The notes beneath the pieces were generated by a model. The model did not search any database and was not told the DNA's origin. It saw only the letters and a list, made by a program, of their open reading frames with translations. DNA of 64,000 bases from an uncultured Erythrobacter sp. (GTDB taxonomy: Bacteria > Pseudomonadota > Alphaproteobacteria > Sphingomonadales > Sphingomonadaceae), in the NCBI GenBank assembly GCA_947500645.1, contig CANMSD010000003.1, positions 1 through 64,000 on the forward strand, read 5' to 3'. The position numbers and the translations under genes are program-made. Positions 54,646 through 64,000 of this stretch are shown one piece after another. Within the stretch, counting starts at the first letter, position 1. The number at the start of each line of letters is the position of its first letter.

Positions 54646-57192
54646 CTAGTTGGGCACGCCCATGATGTTGCTCAGATCCTCGCGGCCATAGGGTTTGCGC
54701 AGCATCCCTTGCGCGCCGATCTCTTCCATTTCCATATCGCCATAGCCTGTCGCGAGCACGAAGGGGACGCCCGCTTCTCTGAGCGCGTTTGCGACTGGCA
54801 AGCTCGACTCGGCCCCGAGATTATAATCGAGGATCGCGAAATCAGGCTTCTGCGTTTTTATCGCTTCAAGGCCGCCCGCAACGCTGCTGGCGACGCTGAC
54901 TTTGGCTACACCAAGCCGTTTGAGGCTCTCCTCGGTATCGAGTGCAATAATCATGCTGTCTTCGACCAGAAGAACATGATCGGGCAGGCCTGTCACTGGT
55001 CCGATTTGATCACCATCGGAGCCTTGTGACTCGACAGATCTGGCGACATTGCTTGCGTCGGGCACCACAACATAGCGATCGGGGATCATGAAGCGCGCTT
55101 CAAGGCCGGTCAGCTTGAAACGGACGTCGGCCTCTCCCTTCAACTCATAGGGGATCGAGCGCTCGATAATTGTGGAGCCGAAACCACGCCGGGTTGGTGC
55201 CTTGACCGGCGGACCTCCCCGCTCCGTCCATTCGACGACCAGATCGCCGGACTCGCTGCGTGACGTTTCAATCGCCAGTTTCCCATGGCTGTCGCACAGG
55301 CTGCCATATTTGGCTGAATTGGTGACCAGCTCGTGCACCACCAGCGCAAGTACCGTGTAGGCCTCAGGCTTGATCAGCACTTCTTCGCCGCTCAGCTGCA
55401 TGCGCTCCCGCTTCTCTTGCAGATAGGCCTCAAGCTCCGTCTCGAACAGCTTTGAGAGCGGCGCAGGAGCCCAGTTCTCGCGGGTGATGTTATCGTGCGC
55501 GCTGGCCAGCGCATTGATCCGGCCACCGATAATCTTGCTGAAATCCACGATGTTGCTGGCGTCATGCTGGGACTGGTTGACCAGGCTGCGGATCAGATTG
55601 AGGATGTTGCGCACGCGGTGATTGAGCTCGGCGATCAGCAATTCCTGCTGCTCCTGTGCGCGGCTACGCTCACGCGCGACCTCGTCGGTCATGCGCAGCA
55701 CCACTTCGAGTAAGGTGATGCGCAAGCTTTCGGCGATCTGCAGCTCGTCTTCAGTCCATTCCGCGCTCTGACCTTCGACGGTCTGCTGCCAAGCCTCGAA
55801 ACTGCCGCGCGGCTGCAACCGTTCCCCCGCGTTGGCCACTGCCTTTTCGGGATTGCCAGCCCAGGTGACCGTTTTTTTGAGCTGTTTGCGCCACAGCACC
55901 AGGAAGTCGCGCGGTGTGCGGGAGAATGGGAGTATCATTGCTCCAGCGATTTCGTCGGAGAACTCCTGTGCGGCCGATATGTGTTCACCCAGCCTGTGGG
56001 TCGAAATGATTGTGCTGGACGGGGCGCTGTTGAGCATGGGTAGCATGCAACGGAACTGCTCTTCGTTAGGGGCTGTACCGTTGGAACTGTATTCGCCATC
56101 GATCAGGACGGAAGACCCATCGTGTTCGATCACGTCCCGAAGCAGGTTGTCGATCAGCGGCAGATTGCTGTTGAGCGAGGTGCCGCCCGCCAGGCGCAAC
56201 ATTACCTGATCGTGCAGTCCGCGACCGCGGGCGCGAATTTCTTCCGCCTGAGCGATCAGCAGACGGTCCAATATCAGCGAGAACATTTGCGAGAACGTCT
56301 CAGCCACGGTGCGAAGCGAATAGGGCGGACACTTGGCCTCGTAGTGGTGACACGAAATCATGCCCCATAACTCGCCTTTGACGACGATCGAGATCGAGAG
56401 GGAAGCCTTCACGCCCATATTGCGCATATATTGAACATGCATTTGCGAATGTGCACGCAGCACGCTCATCGAAAGGTCCAATGGCTCGCCATCCAGCCCG
56501 ACCGCTGGTTCGATTGGAACGGCGTCGGCCAACATATCGCTAATGACGCGGACCCGGTTACGGCGGAAAAGCTCGCGTGCCTGCTGCGGAATGTCCGCCT
56601 GCGGATATCGCAGGCCAAGATATGGTTGCAGATCTTCGCGCTTGTCCTCTGCAATCACCTCACCGCTCTGGTCGGGATGAAAGCGATAGACCATGACCCG
56701 GTCATAGCCGAGCATCTCACGCGCCAGAATCGCAGTCTCTTCGCAAAGAGATTTTACGTCGCGGTGCTTGTCGAGCTTGGTCAGGACCGGCCCGACCAAG
56801 GAAAGGTGATCGGCATAATCCGCCGCCGCATGCCGCTCGAACTCGATGACAATGCGCTCACCGACCGTGTGGATCGCAACGTCGAACATCTCGCCGCTGT
56901 GGGTCAGGCGCAGGCCGAACAGGCGCTCAACCTGATCTTCTTCGGTGATCCGCTCCAGCGCGCCGCGCAATTGCTCCAGGGCATGTGGCTGAAGGTAGGC
57001 CGAGATTTCTTGTCCGATTTCGGGGTTGTTATCCAGACCGAGCAGTTCACCGCAATTGAGTGAGCGGTGGGCGACAAACCAGTCCGCGTTCAGTGCAATT
57101 AGACCGCCAAATGGCTGAACGCTGGCGATATGCTGGATCGCCTCGCGGTCGCATTCGGTCAGTTTTCGGTTCTCTTGGGGAGGGAAACTCAT
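54646..57192 (-). CDS. Bacteriophytochrome HWE-type histidine kinase with receiver domain
   Basis: An 848-aa red/far-red sensor. C14 in TECDREAIQ is the biliverdin-attaching cysteine before the PAS_2 domain (SVQPFGGLIAL). The GAF domain (about 140-310) has PQADIP and RNMGVKASLSIS, and its conserved histidines are in SCHHYE. The PHY domain tongue has TPRDFLVLWRKQ. The kinase is of HWE/HisKA_2 type (ELNHRVRNILNLIRSLV), not classic HisKA. The C-terminal receiver has FAILDYNLG. The ATG at 57192 overlaps the heme oxygenase stop by four bases, coupling chromophore supply and apoprotein. HWE kinases often feed alphaproteobacterial stress or light pathways. Confidence 0.93.
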   Translation of the reverse strand: MSFPPQENRKLTECDREAIQHIASVQPFGGLIALNADWFVAHRSLNCGELLGLDNNPEIGQEISAYLQPHALEQLRGALERITEEDQVERLFGLRLTHSGEMFDVAIHTVGERIVIEFERHAAADYADHLSLVGPVLTKLDKHRDVKSLCEETAILAREMLGYDRVMVYRFHPDQSGEVIAEDKREDLQPYLGLRYPQADIPQQARELFRRNRVRVISDMLADAVPIEPAVGLDGEPLDLSMSVLRAHSQMHVQYMRNMGVKASLSISIVVKGELWGMISCHHYEAKCPPYSLRTVAETFSQMFSLILDRLLIAQAEEIRARGRGLHDQVMLRLAGGTSLNSNLPLIDNLLRDVIEHDGSSVLIDGEYSSNGTAPNEEQFRCMLPMLNSAPSSTIISTHRLGEHISAAQEFSDEIAGAMILPFSRTPRDFLVLWRKQLKKTVTWAGNPEKAVANAGERLQPRGSFEAWQQTVEGQSAEWTEDELQIAESLRITLLEVVLRMTDEVARERSRAQEQQELLIAELNHRVRNILNLIRSLVNQSQHDASNIVDFSKIIGGRINALASAHDNITRENWAPAPLSKLFETELEAYLQEKRERMQLSGEEVLIKPEAYTVLALVVHELVTNSAKYGSLCDSHGKLAIETSRSESGDLVVEWTERGGPPVKAPTRRGFGSTIIERSIPYELKGEADVRFKLTGLEARFMIPDRYVVVPDASNVARSVESQGSDGDQIGPVTGLPDHVLLVEDSMIIALDTEESLKRLGVAKVSVASSVAGGLEAIKTQKPDFAILDYNLGAESSLPVANALREAGVPFVLATGYGDMEMEEIGAQGMLRKPYGREDLSNIMGVPN

Positions 57193-57863
57193 AGCGGCGC
57201 TTTCTTGATCGCTCTGTTGTTTGTGTCGGCTGGCTCGAGATGGTCGGTTACTGGTGTTGAACCAGGCTCGACATCCACCGTCGGCACATCCTCGGGCCAT
57301 TTTGACTCGTCGTTCGCGCGCGCTGTCTTGCCTGTCGCCGTGTCGGCCACATCGATGAAGTGCGCGAAGGTGGCGAGGGCCGCCTTTGTTGCCGGGGCAA
57401 GCACATCTTGGTCGACCGGAATCTCGATTTGCGGGCGTAGCTTGTTCCAGAACGCGGGCATGGCGTCATCGCCCAGGAAAGCGTGCGGCCAATCATCGTG
57501 TCCGTTGCGTCGCATATCGTGCAGGATCGCGCGGTTGCCGAGGCCCGATCCGGCCAGCACCCAGGCTACTCCCAGTACCGACGCTTCATCATCGGTATCT
57601 GGACCGTCCGTGTTCAACTCAAATTCGACCGTCTCCTCCGGCTCGGATGCTCGCAAATCGGCCAGGTCGTCGGCGATCAACTGGCATTGCATTGGCGGAC
57701 AGATATCCGCTGGTGCTTGGTCTGAGAGCCAGCCTTCGACGGGTCTGCGCGCCGCAAATTGCAGCGCCAGAAAGCGGGCATAATCCTGTTTGTTGGTCCA
57801 GCCGGAAGCGGTCCGCATCGCCTCATCAAGTCGGTCATGCGTGTGTGCAGTCGCATCGCGCAA
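57189..57863 (-). CDS. Biliverdin-producing heme oxygenase
   Basis: A 224-aa heme oxygenase. LRDATAHTHDRLDEAM contains the proximal heme-ligand histidine. Segment GVAWVLAGSGLGNRAI is the distal-helix GxxxG-type region. It makes biliverdin for the adjacent phytochrome (four-base overlap). No ATG or GTG precedes the His motif in frame; an amber codon is met 34 codons upstream. The TTG at 57863 is therefore the first usual start, only a few residues before the histidine, and an upstream CTG is possible. The C-terminal 60 residues are an acidic tail. Confidence 0.85.
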   Translation of the reverse strand: MRDATAHTHDRLDEAMRTASGWTNKQDYARFLALQFAARRPVEGWLSDQAPADICPPMQCQLIADDLADLRASEPEETVEFELNTDGPDTDDEASVLGVAWVLAGSGLGNRAILHDMRRNGHDDWPHAFLGDDAMPAFWNKLRPQIEIPVDQDVLAPATKAALATFAHFIDVADTATGKTARANDESKWPEDVPTVDVEPGSTPVTDHLEPADTNNRAIKKAPL

Positions 57864-58083
57864 GGCGATACGCAGACTGACAGGATGTACCGGCTTTTCG
57901 ATAGCGGATGCTCCAGATGGCTCCGATGATGCCTACCAGATGGTGAGGCGCGACATAGGTGCCATGGCAGCACAATTGAGATCGTGCAAACACATAGGTT
58001 AACTTACCGATCCGTTTTGGCTTTAATTTAAGTGATGATTATCAATGGCCTGAAGGGAGGGTGCCCTCCATTGATGATCCATA

Positions 58084-58386
58084 TCAGTGCTTTTCGAGCA
58101 GTTTGCCGCCCTCTTTGCGAATCGCCTTTTCGATCAGCGGGCGGGCCATGCTCAAAATCGCCGGCAGGTCGAAATCGATGATCACCTGCTCGTCTTCGAT
58201 CTCCACAAATCCATCGACGCGCTGACCCCAGGCCTTCACGAAAAGGTCCATCCGGTCCTCGCTCGGCCAGTCTGTTTGCACGCTGGCGGTACCCTCCGGA
58301 AAATAGCTGCCAATCTTGTGCGCGTGTTCGTGCATGCGGCGGCGCACTTCCTCGCGGCCCAACTGATGCGGCAGAGCAACCCTCAC
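58084..58386 (-). CDS. Polyhydroxyalkanoic-acid-system family protein
   Basis: A 100-aa soluble protein matching the PHA-granule-region family by HQLGREEVRRRMHEHA, then WGQRVDGFVEIEDEQVIIDFDLPAIL and AIRKEGGKLL. Family function is unclear. GTG at 58386 overlaps the xpaC stop by four bases, so it is coupled to the TelA/XpaC pair rather than to PHA synthesis genes. Confidence 0.75.
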   Translation of the reverse strand: MRVALPHQLGREEVRRRMHEHAHKIGSYFPEGTASVQTDWPSEDRMDLFVKAWGQRVDGFVEIEDEQVIIDFDLPAILSMARPLIEKAIRKEGGKLLEKH

Positions 58387-59132
58387 TGCTTGAGGTCCTC
58401 AAGAGCTTCATCCCCGCCGTAGCGGTATTCGAGATAGCGATCCTTGATCGCCAGGTCATCGAGCGCGCCTTCAGCCAGTCGACGAGTGACCCGGTCGATC
58501 TCGCCGCTGATCTTGCCCAGGCTGTCGGTCAGACGGTCATCGGCGGACTTGCCGACATGCTTTTCCGTGCGAAGGTGCTCGGGAATCTTGCGATAATTGT
58601 CGATCGTTTCGGGGATGTATTCGCCCACCAATTCGCGAACTTCGGCAACCGAAGGATGCGACTGATCGACTGTCTCCAATTGCAGGCCAAGCGCATCCAG
58701 CTGCACGCCAATCTGGTCGACGACCCTTACTGCTGGCGGCGGCAAAGCGGGACGCTGCGCCTCGAGCCAAAGCTCGGTGCGCGCGACCATTTGCTTGGGC
58801 TCTCCCTGTTTCAACTCGGTGCGCTTGGGAATCTTTACCTTGGGGTAGTTTGCAAAGAACACGCCCGCCGTGACCACCGCGAAGAAGGCGGCGACAACGC
58901 CCCAGAACCCGATCCCGTTCAGCACTATGCCGGCGATCGACATGGCGGCGAAGATCGCGACAACAGCCGCGCCGAAATAGCCTGCGCGTTTGAGCACGGA
59001 CTGGAATTTGAGGCCCGCCGAGCCTTTGCCAATGCTCTCACCGGGCCGGTGCGTGCCGCCGCTACGCTGCGTAGCGAGCGATTGCCCGGCTGCCGACAGG
59101 ATCTGATCGGATTGTTTGGTTGTATCAGCCAT
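58383..59132 (-). CDS. XpaC-family protein (BCIP-phosphate hydrolysis family)
   Basis: A 249-aa protein with two membrane helices (about residues 50-95), then a cytoplasmic helical domain. Members of this family are encoded next to TelA, as here (12 bases). Despite the family name, the biochemical role is uncertain; a stress or envelope role with TelA is the usual inference. The ATG at 59132 has GAGGA upstream. Confidence 0.82.
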   Translation of the reverse strand: MADTTKQSDQILSAAGQSLATQRSGGTHRPGESIGKGSAGLKFQSVLKRAGYFGAAVVAIFAAMSIAGIVLNGIGFWGVVAAFFAVVTAGVFFANYPKVKIPKRTELKQGEPKQMVARTELWLEAQRPALPPPAVRVVDQIGVQLDALGLQLETVDQSHPSVAEVRELVGEYIPETIDNYRKIPEHLRTEKHVGKSADDRLTDSLGKISGEIDRVTRRLAEGALDDLAIKDRYLEYRYGGDEALEDLKQ

Positions 59133-59144
59133 TATGCGCTGTTC

Positions 59145-60353
59145 TTAATCCTCCAGCGCCAGCAGCGACGGCTCGGAAGCGACCTTGGCTGCGGCCTGCG
59201 TCTGCCCTTCGGCGCGTGCGATATAGCCTTTCGACTTCTCGACCTCGTCGGACAGGACGGTGACGGTCTGCTTCATGCTGGCGAGCGCCTTCACCTTGAA
59301 TTCGTCGACCTCATCCATCGTGTCATAGATGTTCTGAAAGGCGCGTTGCAGCGTCTCCAGCGGGATCGTGCTCGACGCCGCCTGCTCGTGGATCTGCCCG
59401 GTCTGTTCGCGCAGCAGCGTGCTGGTCGAATCGATGATGTCGCTGGTCGTCTGATTGAGCGCGGTGATCTGACCTAGCACCAGGCGCTGATTGGTCATCG
59501 CCTGCGCGACTGTGACCGCCGTGCGCAGAGCGCCGACAGTCGTGGTGCTGGCACGGTCGACGCCTTTGACCAGCTCGACATTGTTCTTCTTGACGAGATC
59601 GAGGGAGAGATAGCCCTGCACGCTCACCGCCATCTGCGTCAGCAGGTCTTGGGTGCGCTGGCGGACATAGAAAAGCGCGCTTTCACGGATCGCCTTGGCC
59701 TTGGCCGGATCGGTCGCGTCAAGCTCATCCGCTTTCTCTTCCAGCCGTTCGTCGAGCTTCTTGGCGATGTGGATCATCTGCTCCAGCTCGCCCATCGCCG
59801 CCCACAGCTTCTGCCGTTCGACGTCGATAGCCGCATTGTCCTCGTGCAGTTCTTTCTTGCCCGAAGCGAGGCGCTCTAGGATCGCCTGAATGTGTCCCTG
59901 CGACGAGGTGTAGCTGTCAAAGTAGTTTTGCAGCTTGTTGCCGAACGGGATGATGCCGAAAAGCTTGCGCCCGCGCAGCTTGCCTTTGCGGCCCGGGTCG
60001 AGATCTTCGACCACTTTGCGCAGTTCGAGCAGGTCGGTGCCCACACCGGTATCGTTGTCCATCGCGCGTACTGGACGATCGAGGAAACGGTTCGACATGG
60101 CGGCAGCGGCGCGAATTTGCTCCTGTCCCATGCGCGTGATCTGATCCACCTTTTCACCGAAGGCCGGTGAGTTCGCATCTTCCGCGACCAGCTCGGACAC
60201 GAAGCCTTCGACTTTCTCTTCCAGCTTGGTGCGTTTCTCCGTATCGACCGGGACAAGGCCCGCCGCTTTTTCAGGCGCAACCGCTGGCACAGGCTCTGGG
60301 GGGCTCAGCTCAAAATCGGTCGTGGTCTTTGTCGTCGTTTCCGTATTGCTCAT
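59145..60353 (-). CDS. telA: Toxic anion resistance protein, TelA family
   Basis: A 402-aa soluble, mostly helical and coiled-coil protein of the TelA/KlaA family (tellurite and other toxic anions). Segments SNRFLDRPVRAM, FGIIPFGNKLQNYF and LVKKNNVELVKGVDRA are typical. No signal or membrane segment. AGAGG lies before the ATG at 60353. It is first in a telA-xpaC-PHA-type operon. Resistance itself is not proven for most members. Confidence 0.9.
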   Translation of the reverse strand: MSNTETTTKTTTDFELSPPEPVPAVAPEKAAGLVPVDTEKRTKLEEKVEGFVSELVAEDANSPAFGEKVDQITRMGQEQIRAAAAMSNRFLDRPVRAMDNDTGVGTDLLELRKVVEDLDPGRKGKLRGRKLFGIIPFGNKLQNYFDSYTSSQGHIQAILERLASGKKELHEDNAAIDVERQKLWAAMGELEQMIHIAKKLDERLEEKADELDATDPAKAKAIRESALFYVRQRTQDLLTQMAVSVQGYLSLDLVKKNNVELVKGVDRASTTTVGALRTAVTVAQAMTNQRLVLGQITALNQTTSDIIDSTSTLLREQTGQIHEQAASSTIPLETLQRAFQNIYDTMDEVDEFKVKALASMKQTVTVLSDEVEKSKGYIARAEGQTQAAAKVASEPSLLALED

Positions 60354-60575
60354 CGGGCCTCTTGAACTCCCTGAAATCCATTTGCGTCAGCCAGTTATGC
60401 AGCGACAGCCATAACGTTGTGTCATTCTTCATAACTGTATTAGTGTTCTAAGACACATCTTTCAAGATAGTGCCCGATCGCTGGGCGTGCGTCTATCCAA
60501 AAGCGGCATGCTTCCGTTTGCTATGGTTTGCGCGTAACGGAATGCCTGTGAGCAATTCAGAACACGGACAATGCG

Positions 60576-62207
60576 ATGCAGGATGAGGGCAAAGGCCAGG
60601 CGCCGCGGGACGATGGCCAGGAAACTGCGCAGGATGGGGGGCACGGTGCGGCTTTGGCAGCTACAAGCTCTGCTGCGGCAAAGGCGACTGGCCACCCTGA
60701 TCCTGCGCCGTCGCAACCTCTGACGGGTTCCACTTTTTCACGTGTGCTGTTCAGTGTGCGGCGGTGGTGGCTGCAAGACGTAGTAGGCACAGTCAATCAG
60801 TCGAGCGTGATCGAGAAACGGCGTGAGGATTGCGCGCTTTCCGAACGCTATTTGTTCATGACCGCGATGAGCGGCGGCATCGCCATACTCGGTTTGCTAT
60901 TATCCTCGCCGGCGGTGGTGATCGGCGCGATGCTTCTGTCGCCGCTGATGGGTCCGATAATGGGCTTGGGTTTCGCGCTCGCCATCGGTGACTATCCGTG
61001 GCTCAAACAGTCTGCGCGTAGCCTCGCGTGGGGCACGGTGATGGCGGTATTGCTCTGCGCTCTGGTGGTATTCTTCTCACCGATCCAGACGATCACGCCA
61101 GAGATTGCCGCGCGCACCCGCCCCAATCTGTTCGACCTGATGGTTGCGCTGTTCTCCGCACTCGCAGGTGCCTATGCGATGATCCGTGGGCGCGAGGGCA
61201 CGATCGTCGGCGTGGCGATCGCCACCGCCCTGATGCCGCCACTCGCCGTGGTCGGATTTGGCCTTGCGACCTTCAACTGGACGGTCTTTTCCGGCGCGCT
61301 GCTGCTTTATGTGACGAACCTTCTCACCATTGCACTCACCGCTTGGGGTATGGCGCGGCTCTACGGGTTCCGCACCACGCTGAGCGAACGCAACACGCTG
61401 TTCCAGAACGTTGCCGTCGCCACTGTATTCCTCGCGCTGGCGATACCGCTTGCCTTCTCGCTGCAGCAGATCGCATGGGAGGCCAACGCTCAGCGGATCG
61501 TGCGCGGCGAGGTGATCGAAAACTTCGATGAACGCTCGCGGGTTAGTGATCTGGAAATTGAATTTGGATCCGAGCCGATCGCAATCTCCGCTACAGTCCT
61601 GACCCCTGTACTTAAAGCCGATGCTGAAGTTGAAGCTGAGCGGGCGCTGGCAGCGCGGCTGGGTCGACCGGTCGAGCTGGCGCTGGTTCAATATCAAGTC
61701 GGCACTAGCGCGACCGCCGCCGAACAGGCGGAACTCTCCGCCACGCGTGCGCGCGAAGAGGCGGCAGCGCTCGAACGCGCCGATGACCTAGCTAAACGGC
61801 TTGCTTTGGTCGCGGGCGTGACTGAGGATGATGTGCTTGTCGATCGCACCCGCAGGCGGGCAATGGTGCGTGCGAAACCGCTCGATGGAGCTTCGCTGGC
61901 TGCTTATCGCACGCTGGAGCAACGCATCGCCGAGACCGAGCCGGAATGGCAGATCGAATTGTTGCCGCCGATCAAGGACCTGCCGAGCGTCATCCCCTTT
62001 GAGGATGGTGAGCCGACGGTTGCTGGCACGCAGGCGTTGCTGATCATCGGCTGGGCGGGCCAGCGGATCGATGTGCCGATCGCGCTGGTGGGCGATCCCG
62101 ATGAGGCGGCGCGGGCAGCGGAATTGCTGGCTGAAAAGGGTGTAGAGGCGAATGTCACTCCTGGCTTTGGCCCAGTGCGGGCTAGCTGGGGTAATCCTTC
62201 AGAATAA
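60576..62207 (+). CDS. DUF389 (TIGR00341-type) membrane protein
   Basis: A 543-aa protein with about seven helices (residues 95-300) and a soluble C-terminal half. AILGLLLSSPAVVIGAMLLSPLMGPI and VGVAIATALMPPLAVVGFGL are the family hallmark repeats. The function is unknown. The N-terminal 50 residues are low-complexity. It is divergent from telA, with 222 bases between; that gap has a small GTGT/ACAC dyad at 60443-60456 and no further gene. Confidence 0.87.
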   Translation: MQDEGKGQAPRDDGQETAQDGGHGAALAATSSAAAKATGHPDPAPSQPLTGSTFSRVLFSVRRWWLQDVVGTVNQSSVIEKRREDCALSERYLFMTAMSGGIAILGLLLSSPAVVIGAMLLSPLMGPIMGLGFALAIGDYPWLKQSARSLAWGTVMAVLLCALVVFFSPIQTITPEIAARTRPNLFDLMVALFSALAGAYAMIRGREGTIVGVAIATALMPPLAVVGFGLATFNWTVFSGALLLYVTNLLTIALTAWGMARLYGFRTTLSERNTLFQNVAVATVFLALAIPLAFSLQQIAWEANAQRIVRGEVIENFDERSRVSDLEIEFGSEPIAISATVLTPVLKADAEVEAERALAARLGRPVELALVQYQVGTSATAAEQAELSATRAREEAAALERADDLAKRLALVAGVTEDDVLVDRTRRRAMVRAKPLDGASLAAYRTLEQRIAETEPEWQIELLPPIKDLPSVIPFEDGEPTVAGTQALLIIGWAGQRIDVPIALVGDPDEAARAAELLAEKGVEANVTPGFGPVRASWGNPSE

Positions 62208-62231
62208 CTCGGGATTAAGTTTGGCCGAACT

Positions 62232-63977
62232 TTAAGCCGCGAGCTTGAGCGGTACGATTTCGCCTGAGAGATAGAGCTTCTTTGCCTTGGCGCGGCTCAA
62301 TTTGCCAGAGCTGGTGCGCGGTAGAGTGCGCGGCGGAACCAGTTCGACGACACAGCTCATGCCCGTGACCGAGCGGACCTTGTCGGCGATCTGCTCGCGC
62401 AGTTTGACCCGCTCTACTGGGTCGGAAACACGGCAATGGACCAGCACGGCGGGCGCTTCCTCGCCATTGTCGGTCTCGACCGAGAAGGCGGCGATGTCGC
62501 CATGGTTGAAGCCGGGCAGTTGCTCCACCGCCCACTCGATATCCTGCGGCCAATGGTTTTTACCATTGATGATGATCATGTCCTTTGCGCGGCCGACAAT
62601 GAACAGATAGCCATCGGCCATATAGCCCATATCGCCCGTGTCGAGCCAACCGTCGACGAGGCAATCCTCTGTCGCTTCCTTGTTGCGGAAATAGGAGTGC
62701 ATGACGCTGGGGCCGCGGCACCAGACTTTACCGATCTGATGATCTCCGCGCGCATGGCCATCCCCATTGTCTTCAGGGCCGCGAATTTCGACTTCCATAT
62801 CGGGCAGCGTCTTGCCGCAATTGACGATAGCGCGGTAGCGGGCCGGGCGTGAGATGTCGCGCGGCGTGCCGGACAGGCGCTCTTCCTCGACCAGCTCGAC
62901 CCGAATGCCCTCACCTGGCGGCATCACGGTGACCGCGAGCACGGCTTCGGCCAGACCGTAGGATGGCGTGAATGCGCTCGCCTTGAACCCTGCATCGGAA
63001 AAGGCGTTGACGAAGTTTTGCATTACGTCCGGGCGGATCATGTCAGCGCCATTGCCAGCGACCCGCCAGCGCGAGAGGTCGAAACGGTCCGCTACATGGC
63101 TCTGGCTGGAAATGCGCCGCGCGCAAATGTCATAGCCGAAGGTTGGCGAGTAGGAGAGCGTGCTCCCTTTGTTGCGGCTGATGACATCGAGCCATGCCAG
63201 CGGACGGCGTGCGAAGGCATCGGGCTTCAGGTAGTCGCCGGATACCTGGTTGGCGATCAGCGACAGGAAGCATCCGACAAGACCCATATCGTGATACCAC
63301 GGTAGCCAGCTGACGCAGCGTTCGTTCTTGCCCAGCTGCATGCTAGTGGAATGGCCATAGAGATTGTGCAGCAGCGCGCGGTGCGTGACCGCTACGCCAG
63401 TCGGGAAGCGCGTCGAGCCCGAAGAGTATTGCAAGTAGCAAATGTCTTCGGCGTCGGCTTTGGGCAGCTCGCATTCGGGGGCGTCGCGCTCGGCAAAGTC
63501 TTGCCAGCTTTCGCCCTTGCAGCCCTGCTTCGCCGCAGCGGCAGCCGCCATTTCCGCAATCTCTTCCGGGTAGATCAGGACTTTCGGATCGCTGCTCTGC
63601 AATTGCACGGCGAGCTGATCGATATAGCTTTCTTTGCCGCCAAAGGTGGTCGGCAAGGGAAGTGGCACAGGCCAGGCGCCAACATAAACGCACGCGCAGA
63701 AAAGAGCCGCAAAATCAGGGCCGGTTTCCGCAATCAGGGCAACGCGATCTTCCTTGCCAATGCCGCTCGCGATCAGGCGGCGAGCCATGACAAGCGCGTC
63801 CTCACGCATCTCCGAGAAGGGGTAAACACGCTCAAGTTGTCCACGCATATCGTGGAAATTGAGCCCCTTCTTGCTCTGCGCAGCGTAGTCGATGGCGTCG
63901 TTAAACGTCTCGAATTCAGCTCTTATGCGCGGTAGATCGCAATCATTCGGCGTCGGCGTCAATGCGGCGTCGGTCAT
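62232..63977 (-). CDS. Fatty acyl-AMP ligase
   Basis: A 581-aa adenylate-forming enzyme of the FAAL class. YLQYSSGSTRFPTGV is the AMP-binding loop, SWLPWYHDMGLVG a FAAL marker and YGLAEAVLAV the A5 motif. LDTGDMGYMADGYLFIVGRAKDMII holds A7-A8. Final lysine region is TSSGKLSR. FAALs load fatty acids onto carrier proteins of PKS or lipopeptide pathways, or onto ACP. No such partner is in the window; upstream sequence is cut off at 64000. Confidence 0.9.
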   Translation of the reverse strand: MTDAALTPTPNDCDLPRIRAEFETFNDAIDYAAQSKKGLNFHDMRGQLERVYPFSEMREDALVMARRLIASGIGKEDRVALIAETGPDFAALFCACVYVGAWPVPLPLPTTFGGKESYIDQLAVQLQSSDPKVLIYPEEIAEMAAAAAAKQGCKGESWQDFAERDAPECELPKADAEDICYLQYSSGSTRFPTGVAVTHRALLHNLYGHSTSMQLGKNERCVSWLPWYHDMGLVGCFLSLIANQVSGDYLKPDAFARRPLAWLDVISRNKGSTLSYSPTFGYDICARRISSQSHVADRFDLSRWRVAGNGADMIRPDVMQNFVNAFSDAGFKASAFTPSYGLAEAVLAVTVMPPGEGIRVELVEEERLSGTPRDISRPARYRAIVNCGKTLPDMEVEIRGPEDNGDGHARGDHQIGKVWCRGPSVMHSYFRNKEATEDCLVDGWLDTGDMGYMADGYLFIVGRAKDMIIINGKNHWPQDIEWAVEQLPGFNHGDIAAFSVETDNGEEAPAVLVHCRVSDPVERVKLREQIADKVRSVTGMSCVVELVPPRTLPRTSSGKLSRAKAKKLYLSGEIVPLKLAA

Positions 63978-64000
63978 AATTATCTAGCGATACCCGTATG

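Noticed and set aside
1..64000. CRISPR arrays, tRNA/rRNA genes, insertion sequences, prophage or integrase signs
   Set aside because: None recognised by eye; repeats seen are single inverted repeats or the internal repeats of the DxDGDG protein.

Overview
The window looks like a chromosomal segment of a marine Sphingomonadales bacterium, probably Erythrobacteraceae-like. This rests on gene content (four large TonB-dependent receptors, TBDRs, each with private enzymes; a bacteriophytochrome/heme oxygenase pair; TelA/XpaC), moderately high GC, and frequent GTG/TTG starts with overlapping genes. It is an inference from family resemblance, not a database result. About 42 protein genes are supported. 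I see no rRNA, tRNA, CRISPR array, insertion sequence or prophage.

Region 1 (1-18.8 kb) is a polysaccharide-utilisation locus. It encodes a GH97 alpha-glucosidase, two sulfatases, a GH3 beta-glucosidase, an Oar-like TBDR, a GH144-type glucanase, a GH2 enzyme, an endonuclease/exonuclease/phosphatase-fold lipoprotein, an esterase lipoprotein, a LacI-family regulator and an MFS transporter. Three copies of a palindrome containing AACCGGTT lie in front of GH97, in the GH3/TBDR divergent region, and in front of the esterase-EEP-GH2 operon. They tie the scattered units into one probable LacI-type regulon.

Region 2 (19-20.5 kb) holds two small acidic exported proteins, one made of eight DxDGDG calcium-type repeats. 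Region 3 (20.5-29.7 kb) is a pseudaminic-acid cluster: a Wzx-like flippase, pseB, pseC, pseF, pseH, a 77-aa unknown gene and pseI, in overlapping order. It is flanked by an HP-motif glycosyltransferase candidate and a GT-C-like membrane protein. No pseG was found.

Region 4 (30-48.7 kb) has three more TBDRs with a flavin-dependent halogenase, a secreted amidohydrolase, an amidase lipoprotein, a queuosine-precursor transporter, a CNT nucleoside transporter and a 2-oxoglutarate oxygenase. A second palindrome, TGTTGC-N6-GCAACA, occurs upstream of all four TBDRs in the window, and in weaker form before the amidohydrolase. It appears to be an undescribed operator for this receptor set.

Region 5 (48.7-64 kb) holds signalling and housekeeping genes: a MASE1 hybrid histidine kinase, a TonB-like protein, manC-manA, heme oxygenase-bacteriophytochrome, a telA-xpaC-PHA-granule-type operon, a DUF389 membrane protein and a fatty acyl-AMP ligase.
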